Below are positions 10,034 to 19,408 of a DNA stretch of 64,000 bases, piece after piece. Source of the stretch: Litoreibacter arenae DSM 19593 (GTDB lineage: Bacteria > Pseudomonadota > Alphaproteobacteria > Rhodobacterales > Rhodobacteraceae); contig NZ_KE557310.1 of NCBI RefSeq assembly GCF_000442275.2, positions 124,001 to 188,000 on the forward strand, in the 5' to 3' direction. A program made the position numbers and the translations under genes. The stretch's first letter is position 1. The number at the start of each line of letters is the position of its first letter. The notes beneath the pieces are model-generated. The model was not told the origin of the DNA. It saw only the letters and a list, made by a program, of their open reading frames with translations, and ran no database searches.

Positions 10034-10710
10034 TCAAACCGGCCGCCATAGCTGCGTGCGTCAGCACCGCTTTGGCGGCCGGTTCAGCTATGGCAACCTC
10101 TGGCGATTTGGTGTCAAAAACCATCGAAATCTGTTCGCAGCCGACCGCTGATCTTTCCAAGAAACTCACGGAGCTTCGCGGCGTCGGTTGGGGCGGGCTG
10201 TCGGGCGACCTTCGGCCAATCGCGGAGACGTTCGCGAATGCAGCATATCTCACCGAACTCAAAACCGGCCTGACTGTCAGCGCCACAATCAGGCCAGATT
10301 ATTCTTGGTACGTGTCGAAAGAGCTGGAGATCCTAGACCAACTCGCCACATATGCTGACGCCGCTACACCCTATTTCGGCTATTTGACTGTGTCAGAGCC
10401 GCTTCCGGCAGCGCTTAACGTCAAGTGGGACGGCCCGTTCCTTTTGACCTGCATACTCGCTTGGAACGCGGATATTTCCGTCACGTCGATCGGAGCGGCC
10501 GAACATAACTTTTCGCGCCGCTGGAAGAACAACAACCCCAAGCTGATGCAGGTTGACCTGCGAGTCTGGAAACGGGACACATTCGGCACACACGTAGACC
10601 TCGACTTGCGCAGCGCTTTGGATCAAAGCTTAATGCCGTATCAAATCGTACCGGACGCTAAAACTTCCGTACTGGTCATCTCCACCAGTACTACGCAGGT
10701 GCCAAAATGA
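10030..10710 (+). CDS. Exported protein of unknown function, paralogue 1 in suc operon
   Basis: Protein of 226 residues with an N-terminal signal peptide (about residues 1-22, ending SAMA). I do not recognise a family. After the signal it reads [19 protein letters not shown], and the next gene product has IDACHQPTANVDDTVTSLA at the same place, followed in both by GW and GDL. A second cysteine occurs mid-protein in both. The two are therefore probably tandem paralogues, likely periplasmic with one disulfide. Overlaps sucD by 4 nt upstream and the paralogue by 4 nt downstream, so it is translated as part of the suc operon. Codon use is slightly less GC-rich than sucD. Confidence 0.75.
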   Translation: MIKPAAIAACVSTALAAGSAMATSGDLVSKTIEICSQPTADLSKKLTELRGVGWGGLSGDLRPIAETFANAAYLTELKTGLTVSATIRPDYSWYVSKELEILDQLATYADAATPYFGYLTVSEPLPAALNVKWDGPFLLTCILAWNADISVTSIGAAEHNFSRRWKNNNPKLMQVDLRVWKRDTFGTHVDLDLRSALDQSLMPYQIVPDAKTSVLVISTSTTQVPK

Positions 10711-11318
10711 TCCGTTCGCTCGCACTCTTGCTGTTGTCGACCCTCCCCGCCAGCGCCCAGACGCTCACCGAAATGTCCGGCTCCATCGACGCCTGCCACC
10801 AGCCGACCGCCAATGTCGACGACACCGTCACGTCACTCGCGCAGCAAGGCTGGGCGCTGGTCCCGCAAGGTGACCTCTCCCCCGAAACCATAGAGCTTCT
10901 GATCTGGCCCCAAGTGGCCTTCTACGCCACTGGCGACACGGGTGGTGAACAGATCAAGGCCATCGTGGATCTGCAACGCAAGACCGTCGCAGGGTTCGCC
11001 AAGAAAAAAGACATCCCCCAAAGCAAGACCCGCATCCTGACCCGCCAGATCGGTTCGGATACGGAGGCCGCTTTGGTCTTCTGGCTGCAACCCGACCCCG
11101 CGCAGACCAACATCATCTGCCGTTTCGCGCTGTCCTCCGCTTCGCTCTCGGGCCAACCAACCGAAGATTTTGCCGCCCCGCGGGTGGTCGAGACCTCGCC
11201 CACCCAACGCTTCGCCATCACGCCCATGAACGCCGCGAGCCTCGCGACTAAAATCGGCGCCCCAGTCACTGTCTCCGGCACGCTAGAGACACAAACCAGC
11301 TTCCCGTCCCAGGAGTAG
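10707..11318 (+). CDS. Exported protein of unknown function, paralogue 2 in suc operon
   Basis: Protein of 203 residues starting [18 protein letters not shown], a clear signal peptide. Post-signal sequence has the same C-x-QPTA...GW...GDLSP pattern as the preceding gene product, and a cysteine in NIICRFALS that aligns roughly with LLTCILAW of its neighbour. No catalytic motif is recognised. It sits between its paralogue (ATGA overlap) and sucA (five-base gap). A periplasmic protein co-transcribed with cytosolic TCA enzymes is unexpected; I cannot propose a function. Confidence 0.78.
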   Translation: MIRSLALLLLSTLPASAQTLTEMSGSIDACHQPTANVDDTVTSLAQQGWALVPQGDLSPETIELLIWPQVAFYATGDTGGEQIKAIVDLQRKTVAGFAKKKDIPQSKTRILTRQIGSDTEAALVFWLQPDPAQTNIICRFALSSASLSGQPTEDFAAPRVVETSPTQRFAITPMNAASLATKIGAPVTVSGTLETQTSFPSQE

Positions 11319-11323
11319 CACCA

Positions 11324-14278
11324 ATGACCGAACACTCCCCCAACGACCAGTTCCACGCGTCTTCCTTCATGCAAGGCCACAACGCCGAGTATCTGGAGCA
11401 GCTTTATGCGCGTTACGCCAAAGACCCCAACGCGGTCGATCAGGGCTGGCAGGACTTCTTCAAAGCCCTGGGCGACGCCGACACCGATGTGACTGCCGAG
11501 GCCGCCGGCCCAAGCTGGGCGCGCGCTGACTGGCCGCCGCAGCCCAATGACGACCTGACGCAGGCGCTGGACGGCCAATGGGCGGAGCCGGAAAAAGCCG
11601 CCGACAAGATCAAGGCCAAGGCCGCCGAGAAGGGTGTCCCTGTCTCCGACGACCAGATCAAGCAGGCGGTGCTGGATTCCATCCGCGCCATCATGATCAT
11701 CCGCGCCTACCGTATCCGCGGCCACCTTGCCGCCGATCTGGACCCGCTGGGTATGCGCGAGATCACCGAACACCCGGAATTGGAGCCGAAGAACTACGGC
11801 TTCACCGAGGCCGACATGGACCGCCCGATCTTCATCGACAACGTGCTGGGGCTGGAAACCGCCTCCATGCGCGAAATCGTGGCCATCCTGAAACGCACCT
11901 ATTGCGGCACCTTTGCGCTGCAATTCATGCATATCTCCGACCCCGAACAGGCGGGCTGGCTGAAGGAACGCATCGAAGGCTGGGACAAGGAAATTACCTT
12001 CACGCAGGAAGGCCGCAAGGCGATCCTGAACAAGCTGGTCGAGGCCGAGGGCTTCGAGAAGTTCCTGCACGTCAAATACATGGGCACCAAGCGCTTCGGC
12101 CTTGATGGCGGCGAAAGCCTCGTGCCCGCGATGGAGCAGATCATCAAACGTGGCGGTAGCCTTGGCGTAAAAGACATCGTCATCGGCATGCCCCACCGTG
12201 GTCGCCTGTCGGTCCTCGCCAACGTGATGAGCAAGCCCTACAAGGCGATCTTCAACGAATTTCAGGGCGGCAGCTTCAAGCCCGAAGATGTCGACGGCTC
12301 CGGCGACGTGAAATACCACCTCGGCGCGTCGTCCGACCGCACCTTTGACGGCAACGAGGTCCACCTGTCCCTGACCGCCAACCCCTCCCACCTCGAGGCG
12401 GTGAACCCCGTCGTGCTGGGCAAGGCCCGCGCCAAGCAGGACCAGAACAACGACCCCGACCGCACGACCGTCATGCCGATCCTGCTGCACGGCGATGCGG
12501 CCTTCGCGGGTCAGGGCGTCGTGGCGGAAGGCTTCGGCCTGTCCGGCCTCAAGGGCCACAAGACCGGCGGCACAATGCATATCGTGGTGAACAACCAGAT
12601 CGGGTTTACCACCGCGCCGCATTTCTCGCGCTCCTCGCCCTACCCGACCGACATCGCGCTGATGGTCGAGGCGCCGATTTTCCACGTCAATGGCGACGAC
12701 CCCGAAGCCGTGGTCCACGCCGCCAAGATCGCCACCGAATTCCGTCAGAAGTTCCACAAGGACGTGGTGATCGACATCATCTGCTACCGCCGGTTCGGCC
12801 ATAACGAGGGCGACGAGCCCATGTTCACCAACCCGCTGATGTATAAGAAAATCAAGCAGCAGAAGACCACGCTGACCCTTTATACCGAACGTCTGGTGCG
12901 CGACGGGCTGATCCCCGAGGGCGAGATCGACGACATGAAGGAGACCTTCCAGAACCATCTGAGCGAGGAGTTCGAGGCCGGCAAGGACTACAAGCCCAAC
13001 AAGGCCGACTGGCTCGACGGCAAATGGTCCCATCTGGACCGCCGCGCGGAGGACGACTACCAGCGCGGGCAGACCTCCATCTCCAAGGAAACTTTCGATC
13101 AGGTGGGCCGCGCGCTGACCAAGGCCCCCGACGGCTTCCCGCTGCACAAGACCGTGGGCCGCCTGCTGGAAACCAAGGCCGAAATGTTCAAATCCGGCGA
13201 AGGCTTCGACTGGGCCACCGGCGAGGCGCTGGCCTTCGGCTCGCTCTTGACGGAAGGCTATCCGGTTCGCTTGTCGGGGCAGGACAGCACCCGTGGCACA
13301 TTCTCGCAGCGCCATTCCGGCCTGATCAATCAGGACACCGAGGAACGCTACTACCCCCTCAACCACATCCGCGAGGGCCAGTCGCATTACGAGGTGATCG
13401 ACTCGATGCTGTCGGAATACGCGGTGCTGGGCTTTGAATACGGCTACTCGCTGGCAGAGCCCAACGCGCTGGTCCTTTGGGAAGCGCAGTTCGGTGACTT
13501 CGCCAACGGGGCGCAGATCATGTTCGACCAGTTCATCTCGTCGGGCGAGTCCAAGTGGCTGCGCATGTCCGGTCTCGTCTGCCTGCTGCCCCACGGCTAT
13601 GAAGGCCAAGGCCCCGAACACTCCTCCGCGAGGCTGGAACGCTTCCTGACCATGTGCGGCGGCGACAACTGGATCGTGGCGAACTGCACAACGCCCGCCA
13701 ACTACTTCCACATCCTGCGCCGCCAGCTGCACCGCGACTTCCGCAAGCCGCTGATCCTGATGACGCCGAAATCGCTCCTGCGCCACAAGCTGGCCGTCTC
13801 CAAGGCCGAGGAATTCCAAGACGGCTCAAGCTTCCACCGCGTCCTCTGGGACGACGCGCAGCACGGCAACTCCGACACCGAGCTGGTGTCGGACGACAAG
13901 ATCAAACGGGTCGTCATGTGCTCCGGCAAGGTCTATTTCGACCTGCTGGAGGAACGCGACGCCCGCGGCATCGACGACATCTACCTGATGCGGTTCGAGC
14001 AGTTCTACCCCTTCCCCGCCATCTCCGCGGTGGGCGAGCTGGAGCGCTTCAAGAACGCCGAAATGGTCTGGTGTCAGGAAGAGCCGAAGAACCAGGGTGG
14101 CTGGACCTTCATGGAGCCCAATATTGAATGGGTCCTGACCCGCATCAAAGCCAAGCATACGCGTCCGACCTATATCGGTCGCGCCGCTGCTGCCTCCCCC
14201 GCCACGGGTCTGGCCAGCCAGCACAAAGCACAACAAGCCGCGCTCGTGAACGACGCGCTGACACTCGAAGGAAACTGA
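11324..14278 (+). CDS. sucA: 2-oxoglutarate dehydrogenase E1 component
   Basis: Thiamine-diphosphate-dependent E1 of the 2-oxoglutarate dehydrogenase complex, 984 residues, the usual size. It decarboxylates 2-oxoglutarate and transfers the succinyl group to the lipoyl domain of SucB. Seen in order: the N-terminal helix for E2 binding ([18 protein letters not shown]), [28 protein letters not shown], the diphosphate site [14 protein letters not shown] with [19 protein letters not shown], and the C-terminal transketolase-like region with [13 protein letters not shown] and start at 11324 follow the upstream gene by five bases. The 965-codon open frame on the other strand is a composition artefact. 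Confidence 0.97.
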   Translation: MTEHSPNDQFHASSFMQGHNAEYLEQLYARYAKDPNAVDQGWQDFFKALGDADTDVTAEAAGPSWARADWPPQPNDDLTQALDGQWAEPEKAADKIKAKAAEKGVPVSDDQIKQAVLDSIRAIMIIRAYRIRGHLAADLDPLGMREITEHPELEPKNYGFTEADMDRPIFIDNVLGLETASMREIVAILKRTYCGTFALQFMHISDPEQAGWLKERIEGWDKEITFTQEGRKAILNKLVEAEGFEKFLHVKYMGTKRFGLDGGESLVPAMEQIIKRGGSLGVKDIVIGMPHRGRLSVLANVMSKPYKAIFNEFQGGSFKPEDVDGSGDVKYHLGASSDRTFDGNEVHLSLTANPSHLEAVNPVVLGKARAKQDQNNDPDRTTVMPILLHGDAAFAGQGVVAEGFGLSGLKGHKTGGTMHIVVNNQIGFTTAPHFSRSSPYPTDIALMVEAPIFHVNGDDPEAVVHAAKIATEFRQKFHKDVVIDIICYRRFGHNEGDEPMFTNPLMYKKIKQQKTTLTLYTERLVRDGLIPEGEIDDMKETFQNHLSEEFEAGKDYKPNKADWLDGKWSHLDRRAEDDYQRGQTSISKETFDQVGRALTKAPDGFPLHKTVGRLLETKAEMFKSGEGFDWATGEALAFGSLLTEGYPVRLSGQDSTRGTFSQRHSGLINQDTEERYYPLNHIREGQSHYEVIDSMLSEYAVLGFEYGYSLAEPNALVLWEAQFGDFANGAQIMFDQFISSGESKWLRMSGLVCLLPHGYEGQGPEHSSARLERFLTMCGGDNWIVANCTTPANYFHILRRQLHRDFRKPLILMTPKSLLRHKLAVSKAEEFQDGSSFHRVLWDDAQHGNSDTELVSDDKIKRVVMCSGKVYFDLLEERDARGIDDIYLMRFEQFYPFPAISAVGELERFKNAEMVWCQEEPKNQGGWTFMEPNIEWVLTRIKAKHTRPTYIGRAAAASPATGLASQHKAQQAALVNDALTLEGN

Positions 14279-14279
14279 T

Positions 14280-15812
14280 ATGTCTGAGATTCGCGTCCCA
14301 ACCCTTGGCGAAAGCGTCACCGAGGCCACCGTGGCCACATGGTTCAAAAAGCCCGGCGACACCGTCGCCGTCGATGAAATGCTGTGCGAACTGGAAACCG
14401 ACAAAGTCACCGTAGAGGTGCCGTCCCCCGTCGCAGGCACCCTGTCGGAAATCGTCGCCCAGGAAGGCGAAACCGTCGGCGTCGACGCCCTGCTGGCGCA
14501 GGTCACCGAAGGCGATGCGAAGACCGACGACGCCGCCAAGCCCAAGCAAAACGATCCCAAGGCCGAGCCGGACAAGGCCATCGACGCAGGCCCAACCGAC
14601 GTCAAACCACGCGACGAAGGCGGCGAGAGCATCGACGTCATGGTCCCCACCTTGGGCGAGAGCGTGACTGAGGCGACCGTCTCCACATGGTTCAAGAAGG
14701 TCGGCGACACCGTCGCGCAGGACGAAATGCTGTGCGAGTTGGAGACCGACAAGGTCTCCGTCGAGGTCCCCGCCCCCGCCGCCGGCACGATCACCGAAAT
14801 TCTGGCCGAGGAAGGCACCACGGTCGAGGCATCCGCCAAACTGGCCGTCCTGTCCTCGGGTGGCGGCGCGGCTGCATCCGCCTCCGCCGCACCTGCCGCC
14901 AGCGCGCCTGCGCCCGCATCCAGCGGCGACAAGGACGTCGAAAACGCCCCCTCAGCCAACAAGATCATGGCTGAAAAAGGCATCGACCCCGCCACCGTCC
15001 AAGGCTCCGGCCGCGACGGGCGCATCATGAAGGAAGACGTGCAAAACGCCACGGCCTCCGCCCCTGCCCCCGCCGCGCAGGCCCCCCGTGCGCCCGTCTC
15101 CGCTGATGACGAGCCACGCGAGGAACGGGTCAAGATGACCCGCCTGCGCCAGACCATCGCGCGCCGCCTGAAGGAAAGCCAGAACACCGCCGCCATGCTG
15201 ACCACCTATAACGAGGTGGACATGGGCGCGGTCATGGACCTGCGCAACGAATACAAGGACCTGTTCCTGAAGAAACACGGCGTGAAACTCGGCTTCATGT
15301 CCTTCTTCACCAAGGCCTGCGTCCACGCGCTGAAGGAAGTCCCCGAGGTCAACGCCGAGATCGACGGCACCGATGTGGTCTACAAGAACTACGTCCACAT
15401 GGGCATCGCCGCAGGCACGCCCACCGGCCTCGTCGTCCCCGTGATCCGCGACGCGGACTCCATGAGCTTCGCCGAGATCGAGAAAGCCATCGCCGAAAAA
15501 GGCGCCAAGGCCCGCGACGGCAAACTGTCGATGGAAGAAATGCAGGGCGGCTCGTTCACCATCTCCAACGGCGGTGTCTACGGCTCGCTCATGTCCTCGC
15601 CGATCCTCAACCCGCCCCAATCCGGCATCCTCGGCATGCACAAAATCCAGGACCGCCCGATGGCGATCAACGGCGAGGTCGTCATCCGCCCGATGATGTA
15701 TCTGGCGCTCAGCTACGACCACCGCATCGTAGACGGCAAAGGCGCCGTGACGTTCCTCGTGCGCGTGAAAGAGGCGTTGGAAGATCCGCGTAGGCTGTTG
15801 ATGGATTTGTGA
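14280..15812 (+). CDS. sucB: 2-oxoglutarate dehydrogenase E2 component with two lipoyl domains
   Basis: Dihydrolipoyl succinyltransferase, 510 residues, longer than the roughly 400 of enterobacterial SucB because the lipoyl domain is duplicated. Lipoyl domain 1 spans about residues 1-77 (lysine 42 in ETDKVTVEV), domain 2 about 117-192 (lysine 158 in ETDKVSVEV). Ala/Pro linkers follow, then the peripheral subunit-binding domain ([19 protein letters not shown], about 224-255) and the catalytic domain, with histidine 481 in YDHRIVDG. It starts one base after the sucA stop. Two lipoyl domains are, as far as I recall, common in Rhodobacterales. Confidence 0.95.
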   Translation: MSEIRVPTLGESVTEATVATWFKKPGDTVAVDEMLCELETDKVTVEVPSPVAGTLSEIVAQEGETVGVDALLAQVTEGDAKTDDAAKPKQNDPKAEPDKAIDAGPTDVKPRDEGGESIDVMVPTLGESVTEATVSTWFKKVGDTVAQDEMLCELETDKVSVEVPAPAAGTITEILAEEGTTVEASAKLAVLSSGGGAAASASAAPAASAPAPASSGDKDVENAPSANKIMAEKGIDPATVQGSGRDGRIMKEDVQNATASAPAPAAQAPRAPVSADDEPREERVKMTRLRQTIARRLKESQNTAAMLTTYNEVDMGAVMDLRNEYKDLFLKKHGVKLGFMSFFTKACVHALKEVPEVNAEIDGTDVVYKNYVHMGIAAGTPTGLVVPVIRDADSMSFAEIEKAIAEKGAKARDGKLSMEEMQGGSFTISNGGVYGSLMSSPILNPPQSGILGMHKIQDRPMAINGEVVIRPMMYLALSYDHRIVDGKGAVTFLVRVKEALEDPRRLLMDL

Positions 15813-15828
15813 AAGGGGATCTGAGCCG

Positions 15829-16326
15829 GTGGCCCGTCGGTCCAAGGAAGAACTGATCGCCGAATTCCATCGGCTCTATGACGTTTTCGAAACGCTGAAG
15901 GCATCTATGGAGCCGCTATACGGTCCTGAGTTTTTCAAGATCATGCAAGAAGGTGTTGTCACTCGTGAACGCATGTTGCGTTTGCTCACCAATGGAACCG
16001 CGAATGCGAGCGAACTCTTAGGAGGTGTTCAGCAAGGTCTGAACGATTTGCTCGAGACGATGATGATAGCCTTGGAAGATACACCCGCGAATGCGAACCT
16101 CGTTCTCGCTGCATACAAGGAGCAAACAGGAAGAAACCTTTTCGACGACGCCGGAAATCCTCAGAAGGTCGCCAAGGCAATCGTCAAACGAGGAGCGATC
16201 GAAAACGATACCGAATTTTACCTGCTCAAAGAGGTGATGAGCAACGTGGACCAGACCGTTTTCAAGGAATCGCAAACCGAAAAGGCTGGCGCCATGCTGG
16301 ACGACTATGAATTTAGCAAACCGTAG
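15829..16326 (+). CDS. Hypothetical helical protein between sucB and lpd
   Basis: Cytoplasmic protein of 165 residues beginning at GTG 15829 (MARRSKEELIAEFHRLYDVF), with AAGGGG about ten bases upstream. The composition is rich in leucine, glutamate and lysine and looks helical throughout; no signal peptide, membrane segment or cysteine-rich motif is seen. I recognise no family. It follows sucB by 16 bp on the same strand and is followed by a hairpin repeat, so it is probably read with the suc operon. Its codon use is less GC-rich than sucB, which suggests a more recent arrival. Confidence 0.7.
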   Translation: MARRSKEELIAEFHRLYDVFETLKASMEPLYGPEFFKIMQEGVVTRERMLRLLTNGTANASELLGGVQQGLNDLLETMMIALEDTPANANLVLAAYKEQTGRNLFDDAGNPQKVAKAIVKRGAIENDTEFYLLKEVMSNVDQTVFKESQTEKAGAMLDDYEFSKP

Positions 16327-16400
16327 GGTGGGTGGTTCTTCGCCAAAGGCGAACGGTTCACCCACCACACCCCCGTAGGGCGGAGTTCACCCCGCCACAC
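16323..16400. repeat. Intergenic hairpin repeat (GTAGGGTGGGT type)
   Basis: Two adjacent hairpins. The first pairs GGTGGGTG near 16328-16336 with CACCCACC near 16360-16366 around an inner CGCC/GGCG stem. The second pairs GGCGG (16379-16383) with CCGCC (16392-16396). Both begin with CGTAGGG. This resembles short interspersed hairpins common between genes in Rhodobacteraceae. It overlaps the stop of the preceding gene. Confidence 0.6.
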
Positions 16401-16425
16401 CGCCACCCCACACGAAAGCCCGTAC

Positions 16426-16815
16426 ATGACCCCCGAACTCACCATCCTGACCTACGCGGCCCTTTTGCAAGTCGTGCAATTCCTGATCTACTCGGTCACC
16501 GCACAAATGCAGGTCGGCACCAAGGCCGCGCTGTCCCCCCGCGACCGCAAGATTGAACTCACCGGCACCGCAGGCCGCCTGCAACGCGCGATGAACAACC
16601 ATTTCGAGGGCCTCATTTTGTTCACCATCGCCGCCGTCGTGATCTCGGTCAGCGGCCAGTCCACTCCCGTCACCGCGACCTGCGCCTGGCTCTACCTCAT
16701 CGCGCGCGTGCTCTACATTCCCGCCTACGCCTTCGGGTTGACCCCTTGGCGCTCACTCATCTGGGGGGTAGGCTTCCTCGCAACCGTCACCATGCTCGTC
16801 GCAGCCGTGCTCTGA
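16426..16815 (+). CDS. MAPEG family membrane protein
   Basis: Four-helix membrane protein of 129 residues in the MAPEG superfamily (eicosanoid/glutathione metabolism proteins). The conserved loop after helix 1 reads GRLQRAMNNHFEGLILF, which carries the family's ExxxNxxE-like glutathione-contact pattern in bacterial form. Membrane spans are about residues 5-25, 57-75, 80-97 and 108-128. Bacterial members are mostly uncharacterised; some have glutathione transferase or peroxidase activity. It sits between the unknown protein and lpd in the suc operon. Confidence 0.85.
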   Translation: MTPELTILTYAALLQVVQFLIYSVTAQMQVGTKAALSPRDRKIELTGTAGRLQRAMNNHFEGLILFTIAAVVISVSGQSTPVTATCAWLYLIARVLYIPAYAFGLTPWRSLIWGVGFLATVTMLVAAVL

Positions 16816-16900
16816 CACCATGCCCGACAAAAGTCCGACGCTTTGCCGACGGATCGTAGACACAGAAAAACACGCCTATCCAAGGTAAGGAGATACCCCA

Positions 16901-18289
16901 ATGTCCAGCTATGACGTCATCATCATCGGTTCCGGCCCCGGCGGCTACGTCTGCGCCATCCGCTGCGCGCAACTTGGCCTGAAAGTGGCCTGCGTGGAGG
17001 GCCGCGAAACCCTTGGCGGCACCTGCCTGAACGTCGGCTGCATCCCCTCCAAGGCCCTGCTGCACGCCTCGCACCAACTGCACGAGGCAGAGCATAATTT
17101 CGCCAAGATGGGCCTGAAGGGCAAGGCCCCGTCCGTCGACTGGAAACAGATGCTGTCCTACAAGGACGACGTCATATCCGGCAACACCTCCGGCATCGAA
17201 TTTCTGTTCAAAAAGAACAAGATAGACTGGATCAAAGGCTGGGCCTCCATCCCCGAGGCAGGCAAGGTCAAGGTCGGTGACGAGGTCCATGAAGCCAAGA
17301 ATATCGTCATCGCTTCCGGCTCCGAAGTCGCCACCCTGCCCGGCGTAGAGATCGACGAGAAGACCATCGTTTCCTCCACCGGCGCGCTGGAATTGGGCAA
17401 GGTTCCGAACAAGCTCGTCGTCATCGGCGCAGGCGTGATCGGGCTGGAACTGGGCTCGGTCTACAAGCGTCTGGGCGCCGAAGTGAAGGTGATCGAATTC
17501 CTCGACACAATCACCCCCGGCATGGACGCCGAAGTGTCCAAGAGCTTCCAGAAACTACTGAAAAAACAAGGCCTTGAGTTCCAACTCGGCGCCGCCGTGC
17601 AAGGCGTAGACGTCAAGAACAACAAGGCCAAAGTCACCTACAAGCTGCGTAAGGACGATAGCGAACACACCGAAGACGCCGACGTCGTGCTGGTCGCTAC
17701 GGGCCGCAAGCCCTACACCGACGGCCTTGGCCTCGAAGCTCTTGGAATCGCTATGGAAAAACGCGGCCAGATCAAGACCGACGCCCATTGGGCCACGTCC
17801 GTGAAAGGCATCTACGCCATCGGCGACGCGATCACCGGCCCCATGCTGGCCCATAAGGCCGAGGACGAAGGCATGGCCGTCGCCGAGGTCCTCGCAGGGC
17901 AAAAAGGCCATGTAAATTATAACGTTATCCCCGGCGTGATCTACACCCACCCCGAGGTCGCCAGCGTCGGCGCCACCGAAGAACAGCTCAAAGAGGCAGG
18001 CCGAAACTACAAGGTCGGCAAGTTTTCCTTCATGGGCAACGGCCGCGCCAAGGCCAACTTCGCCGCCGACGGGTTCGTCAAAATCCTAGCCGACAAGGAC
18101 ACTGACCGCATCCTCGGCGCACATATCATCGGCCCAATGGCGGGCGATCTCATCCACGAGATCTGCGTCGCCATGGAGTTCGGTGCCGCCGCCGAGGACC
18201 TCGCCCGCACCTGCCACGCGCACCCGACCTACTCGGAAGCCGTACGCGAGGCAGCGCTGGCCTGCGGCGACGGCGCCATCCACAGCTAA
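16901..18289 (+). CDS. lpdA: Dihydrolipoyl dehydrogenase (E3)
   Basis: FAD-dependent E3, 462 residues, which reoxidises the dihydrolipoyl groups of SucB with NAD. The FAD loop [13 protein letters not shown], the redox-active disulfide [13 protein letters not shown] (cysteines 42 and 47), the NAD loop [14 protein letters not shown] and the C-terminal catalytic HAHPTYSEA are all present. AAGGAG lies about nine bases upstream of ATG 16901. It closes the sucCD-sucAB-lpd set. Being next to sucB, it most likely serves the 2-oxoglutarate complex. Confidence 0.96.
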   Translation: MSSYDVIIIGSGPGGYVCAIRCAQLGLKVACVEGRETLGGTCLNVGCIPSKALLHASHQLHEAEHNFAKMGLKGKAPSVDWKQMLSYKDDVISGNTSGIEFLFKKNKIDWIKGWASIPEAGKVKVGDEVHEAKNIVIASGSEVATLPGVEIDEKTIVSSTGALELGKVPNKLVVIGAGVIGLELGSVYKRLGAEVKVIEFLDTITPGMDAEVSKSFQKLLKKQGLEFQLGAAVQGVDVKNNKAKVTYKLRKDDSEHTEDADVVLVATGRKPYTDGLGLEALGIAMEKRGQIKTDAHWATSVKGIYAIGDAITGPMLAHKAEDEGMAVAEVLAGQKGHVNYNVIPGVIYTHPEVASVGATEEQLKEAGRNYKVGKFSFMGNGRAKANFAADGFVKILADKDTDRILGAHIIGPMAGDLIHEICVAMEFGAAAEDLARTCHAHPTYSEAVREAALACGDGAIHS

Positions 18290-18308
18290 CTGCCCATCAT
18301 TGCTTGAT

Positions 18309-18395
18309 AAATACCTCGGGGTGTGGGGCAGAGCCCCACTAAAACCGGGGGTGCGGGGGCAGTGCCCCCGCGCGTCGGCGGGCCGTAAGGCCCGG
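18309..18395. repeat. Dispersed triple-hairpin repeat, copy A
   Basis: Begins AAATACCTCGGGGTGTGGGG. Three consecutive hairpins: GTGGGGC/GCCCCAC (18323-18339), GCGGGGGC/GCCCCCGC (18353-18371) and CGGGCC/GGCCCG (18379-18394). The first about 60 bases recur almost exactly at 44041-44102. It lies between the convergent lpd and GntR genes and could serve as a transcription stop for both. Confidence 0.8.
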
Positions 18396-18403
18396 CGAAA
18401 TCG

Positions 18404-19069
18404 CTATTGCGCCAGCATCCGCAGCCCTTGGGTGACATCCGCGCGCACCGCCAGCCGCAACCCCGGCTCGTCGCCCGCTTTCAACGCTGCAACGATCAGA
18501 CGGTGATGCTGCGGTATCTCGGTGCGGCGCAGCTTCTCGTACAGACTGCGCATGGTCGGCCCCATTTGGAGCCAGACCGTTTCTGCCATGGCCAGCATGG
18601 CGGGGGCCTGCGCCCGCAGGTAGAGCGTCCGGTGGAATTCCAGATTGGTGCGAATGTAGCCCACGGCATCCTGCCGCGCGATAGCCTGCCCGATCACCCC
18701 GTTGATTGCCTGCAAGCGGTCAATCAGCGCAAAATGCGCGCGTGGCAAGGCCCGTGCTGCTAGCTCCGGTTCCAGCAACGCACGCAGCGCGGCAAGCTCT
18801 TCTATCCGGTCGTTGGAGAGCTCCGGCGTCGAAATGCGCCCCGATGAGGACAGCGAAAACGCCCCCTCCGCCACCAGCCGCCGCATCGCCTCGCGGGCGG
18901 GGGTCATGGACACGCCGAATTCCTTGCCGATCCCGCGCAAGGTCTTGGCAGAGCCGGGTAAAATTTCGCCATGCATGATCTGCGACCGCAGGCGGCGGTA
19001 CACCATATCATTGGCCGCACCTGTCGCGGCGGTGCCTGTCGGCTCGGGTTTGGGTGAGTTCAGCAGCAT
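18404..19069 (-). CDS. GntR family regulator, FCD (FadR-type) subfamily
   Basis: Transcription regulator of 221 residues. The winged-helix domain is at about residues 20-88 (LRGIGKEFGVSMTPAREAM is the recognition region), and the helical FCD ligand-binding domain at about 95-215. The FCD histidines LEFHRTLY and HHRLIVAALKAGD, which coordinate metal and bind carboxylate ligands in the family, are visible. A GTGATCAC palindrome lies 10-17 bp upstream of its ATG, over the ribosome-binding region, which suggests autoregulation. It is the last gene downstream of the TctABC operon and convergent with lpd, so the effector may be a TCA intermediate such as citrate (inference). Confidence 0.88.
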   Translation of the reverse strand: MLLNSPKPEPTGTAATGAANDMVYRRLRSQIMHGEILPGSAKTLRGIGKEFGVSMTPAREAMRRLVAEGAFSLSSSGRISTPELSNDRIEELAALRALLEPELAARALPRAHFALIDRLQAINGVIGQAIARQDAVGYIRTNLEFHRTLYLRAQAPAMLAMAETVWLQMGPTMRSLYEKLRRTEIPQHHRLIVAALKAGDEPGLRLAVRADVTQGLRMLAQ

Positions 19070-19077
19070 GGCGGGAC

Positions 19078-19087
19078 TGTGATCACA
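19078..19087. promoter_or_regulatory. Single TGTGATCACA site before the GntR gene
   Basis: One perfect palindrome TGTGATCACA, nine bases before the GntR ATG, in the 39-bp gap between the GntR and DUF4387 genes. It matches the cores of the paired sites upstream of sdhC and sucC, but no partner is seen 21 bp away on either side. The position over the ribosome-binding region fits autorepression. Confidence 0.6.
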
Positions 19088-19108
19088 AAGCCCCGCGCGG
19101 TCAAGATG

Positions 19109-19408
19109 TCAGACGTCCAGCTCCGCCACCAGCGCGGCGAAGGACGCGCCGTGCATGTCCCGGTCTTCGCGCGTGCCCTGCACTGCAGGGCGCGGCAGGC
19201 TGAATTTCACCACGTTGAGCGACGCCATTTCGTACCGGTCCACGGTGTCGGGCGACACCTTGAACAATGCCGCGACGCGGTCCCCGGTGACCGAGGCGCA
19301 GACCTGCGCATAGGCATCGGGCGTGCCGCAGAAGATATCGACCGTTAGCCAGAACGGTCCCGCATTCTTTGACCGTACTTTCAAGACCATGTCGCCAAGC
19401 CTGCTCAT
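19109..19408 (-). CDS. DUF4387 domain protein
   Basis: Cytoplasmic protein of 99 residues starting MSRLGDMVLKVRSKNAGPFW; the ATG overlaps the stop of the AtuA-family gene (ATGA). KVRSKNAGPFWLTVDIFC is the DUF4387 signature. As I recall, this domain is often fused to the C-terminus of AtuA-family proteins or encoded directly after them, as here, so the two probably form one enzyme complex. No reaction is established to my knowledge. Confidence 0.85.
   Translation of the reverse strand: MSRLGDMVLKVRSKNAGPFWLTVDIFCGTPDAYAQVCASVTGDRVAALFKVSPDTVDRYEMASLNVVKFSLPRPAVQGTREDRDMHGASFAALVAELDV

Noticed and set aside
10922-13819. 965-codon open frame on the minus strand opposite sucA
   Set aside because: It is a shadow of the GC-rich sucA coding sequence; the plus-strand frame gives an unambiguous 2-oxoglutarate dehydrogenase E1, and the minus-strand product matches no family pattern.
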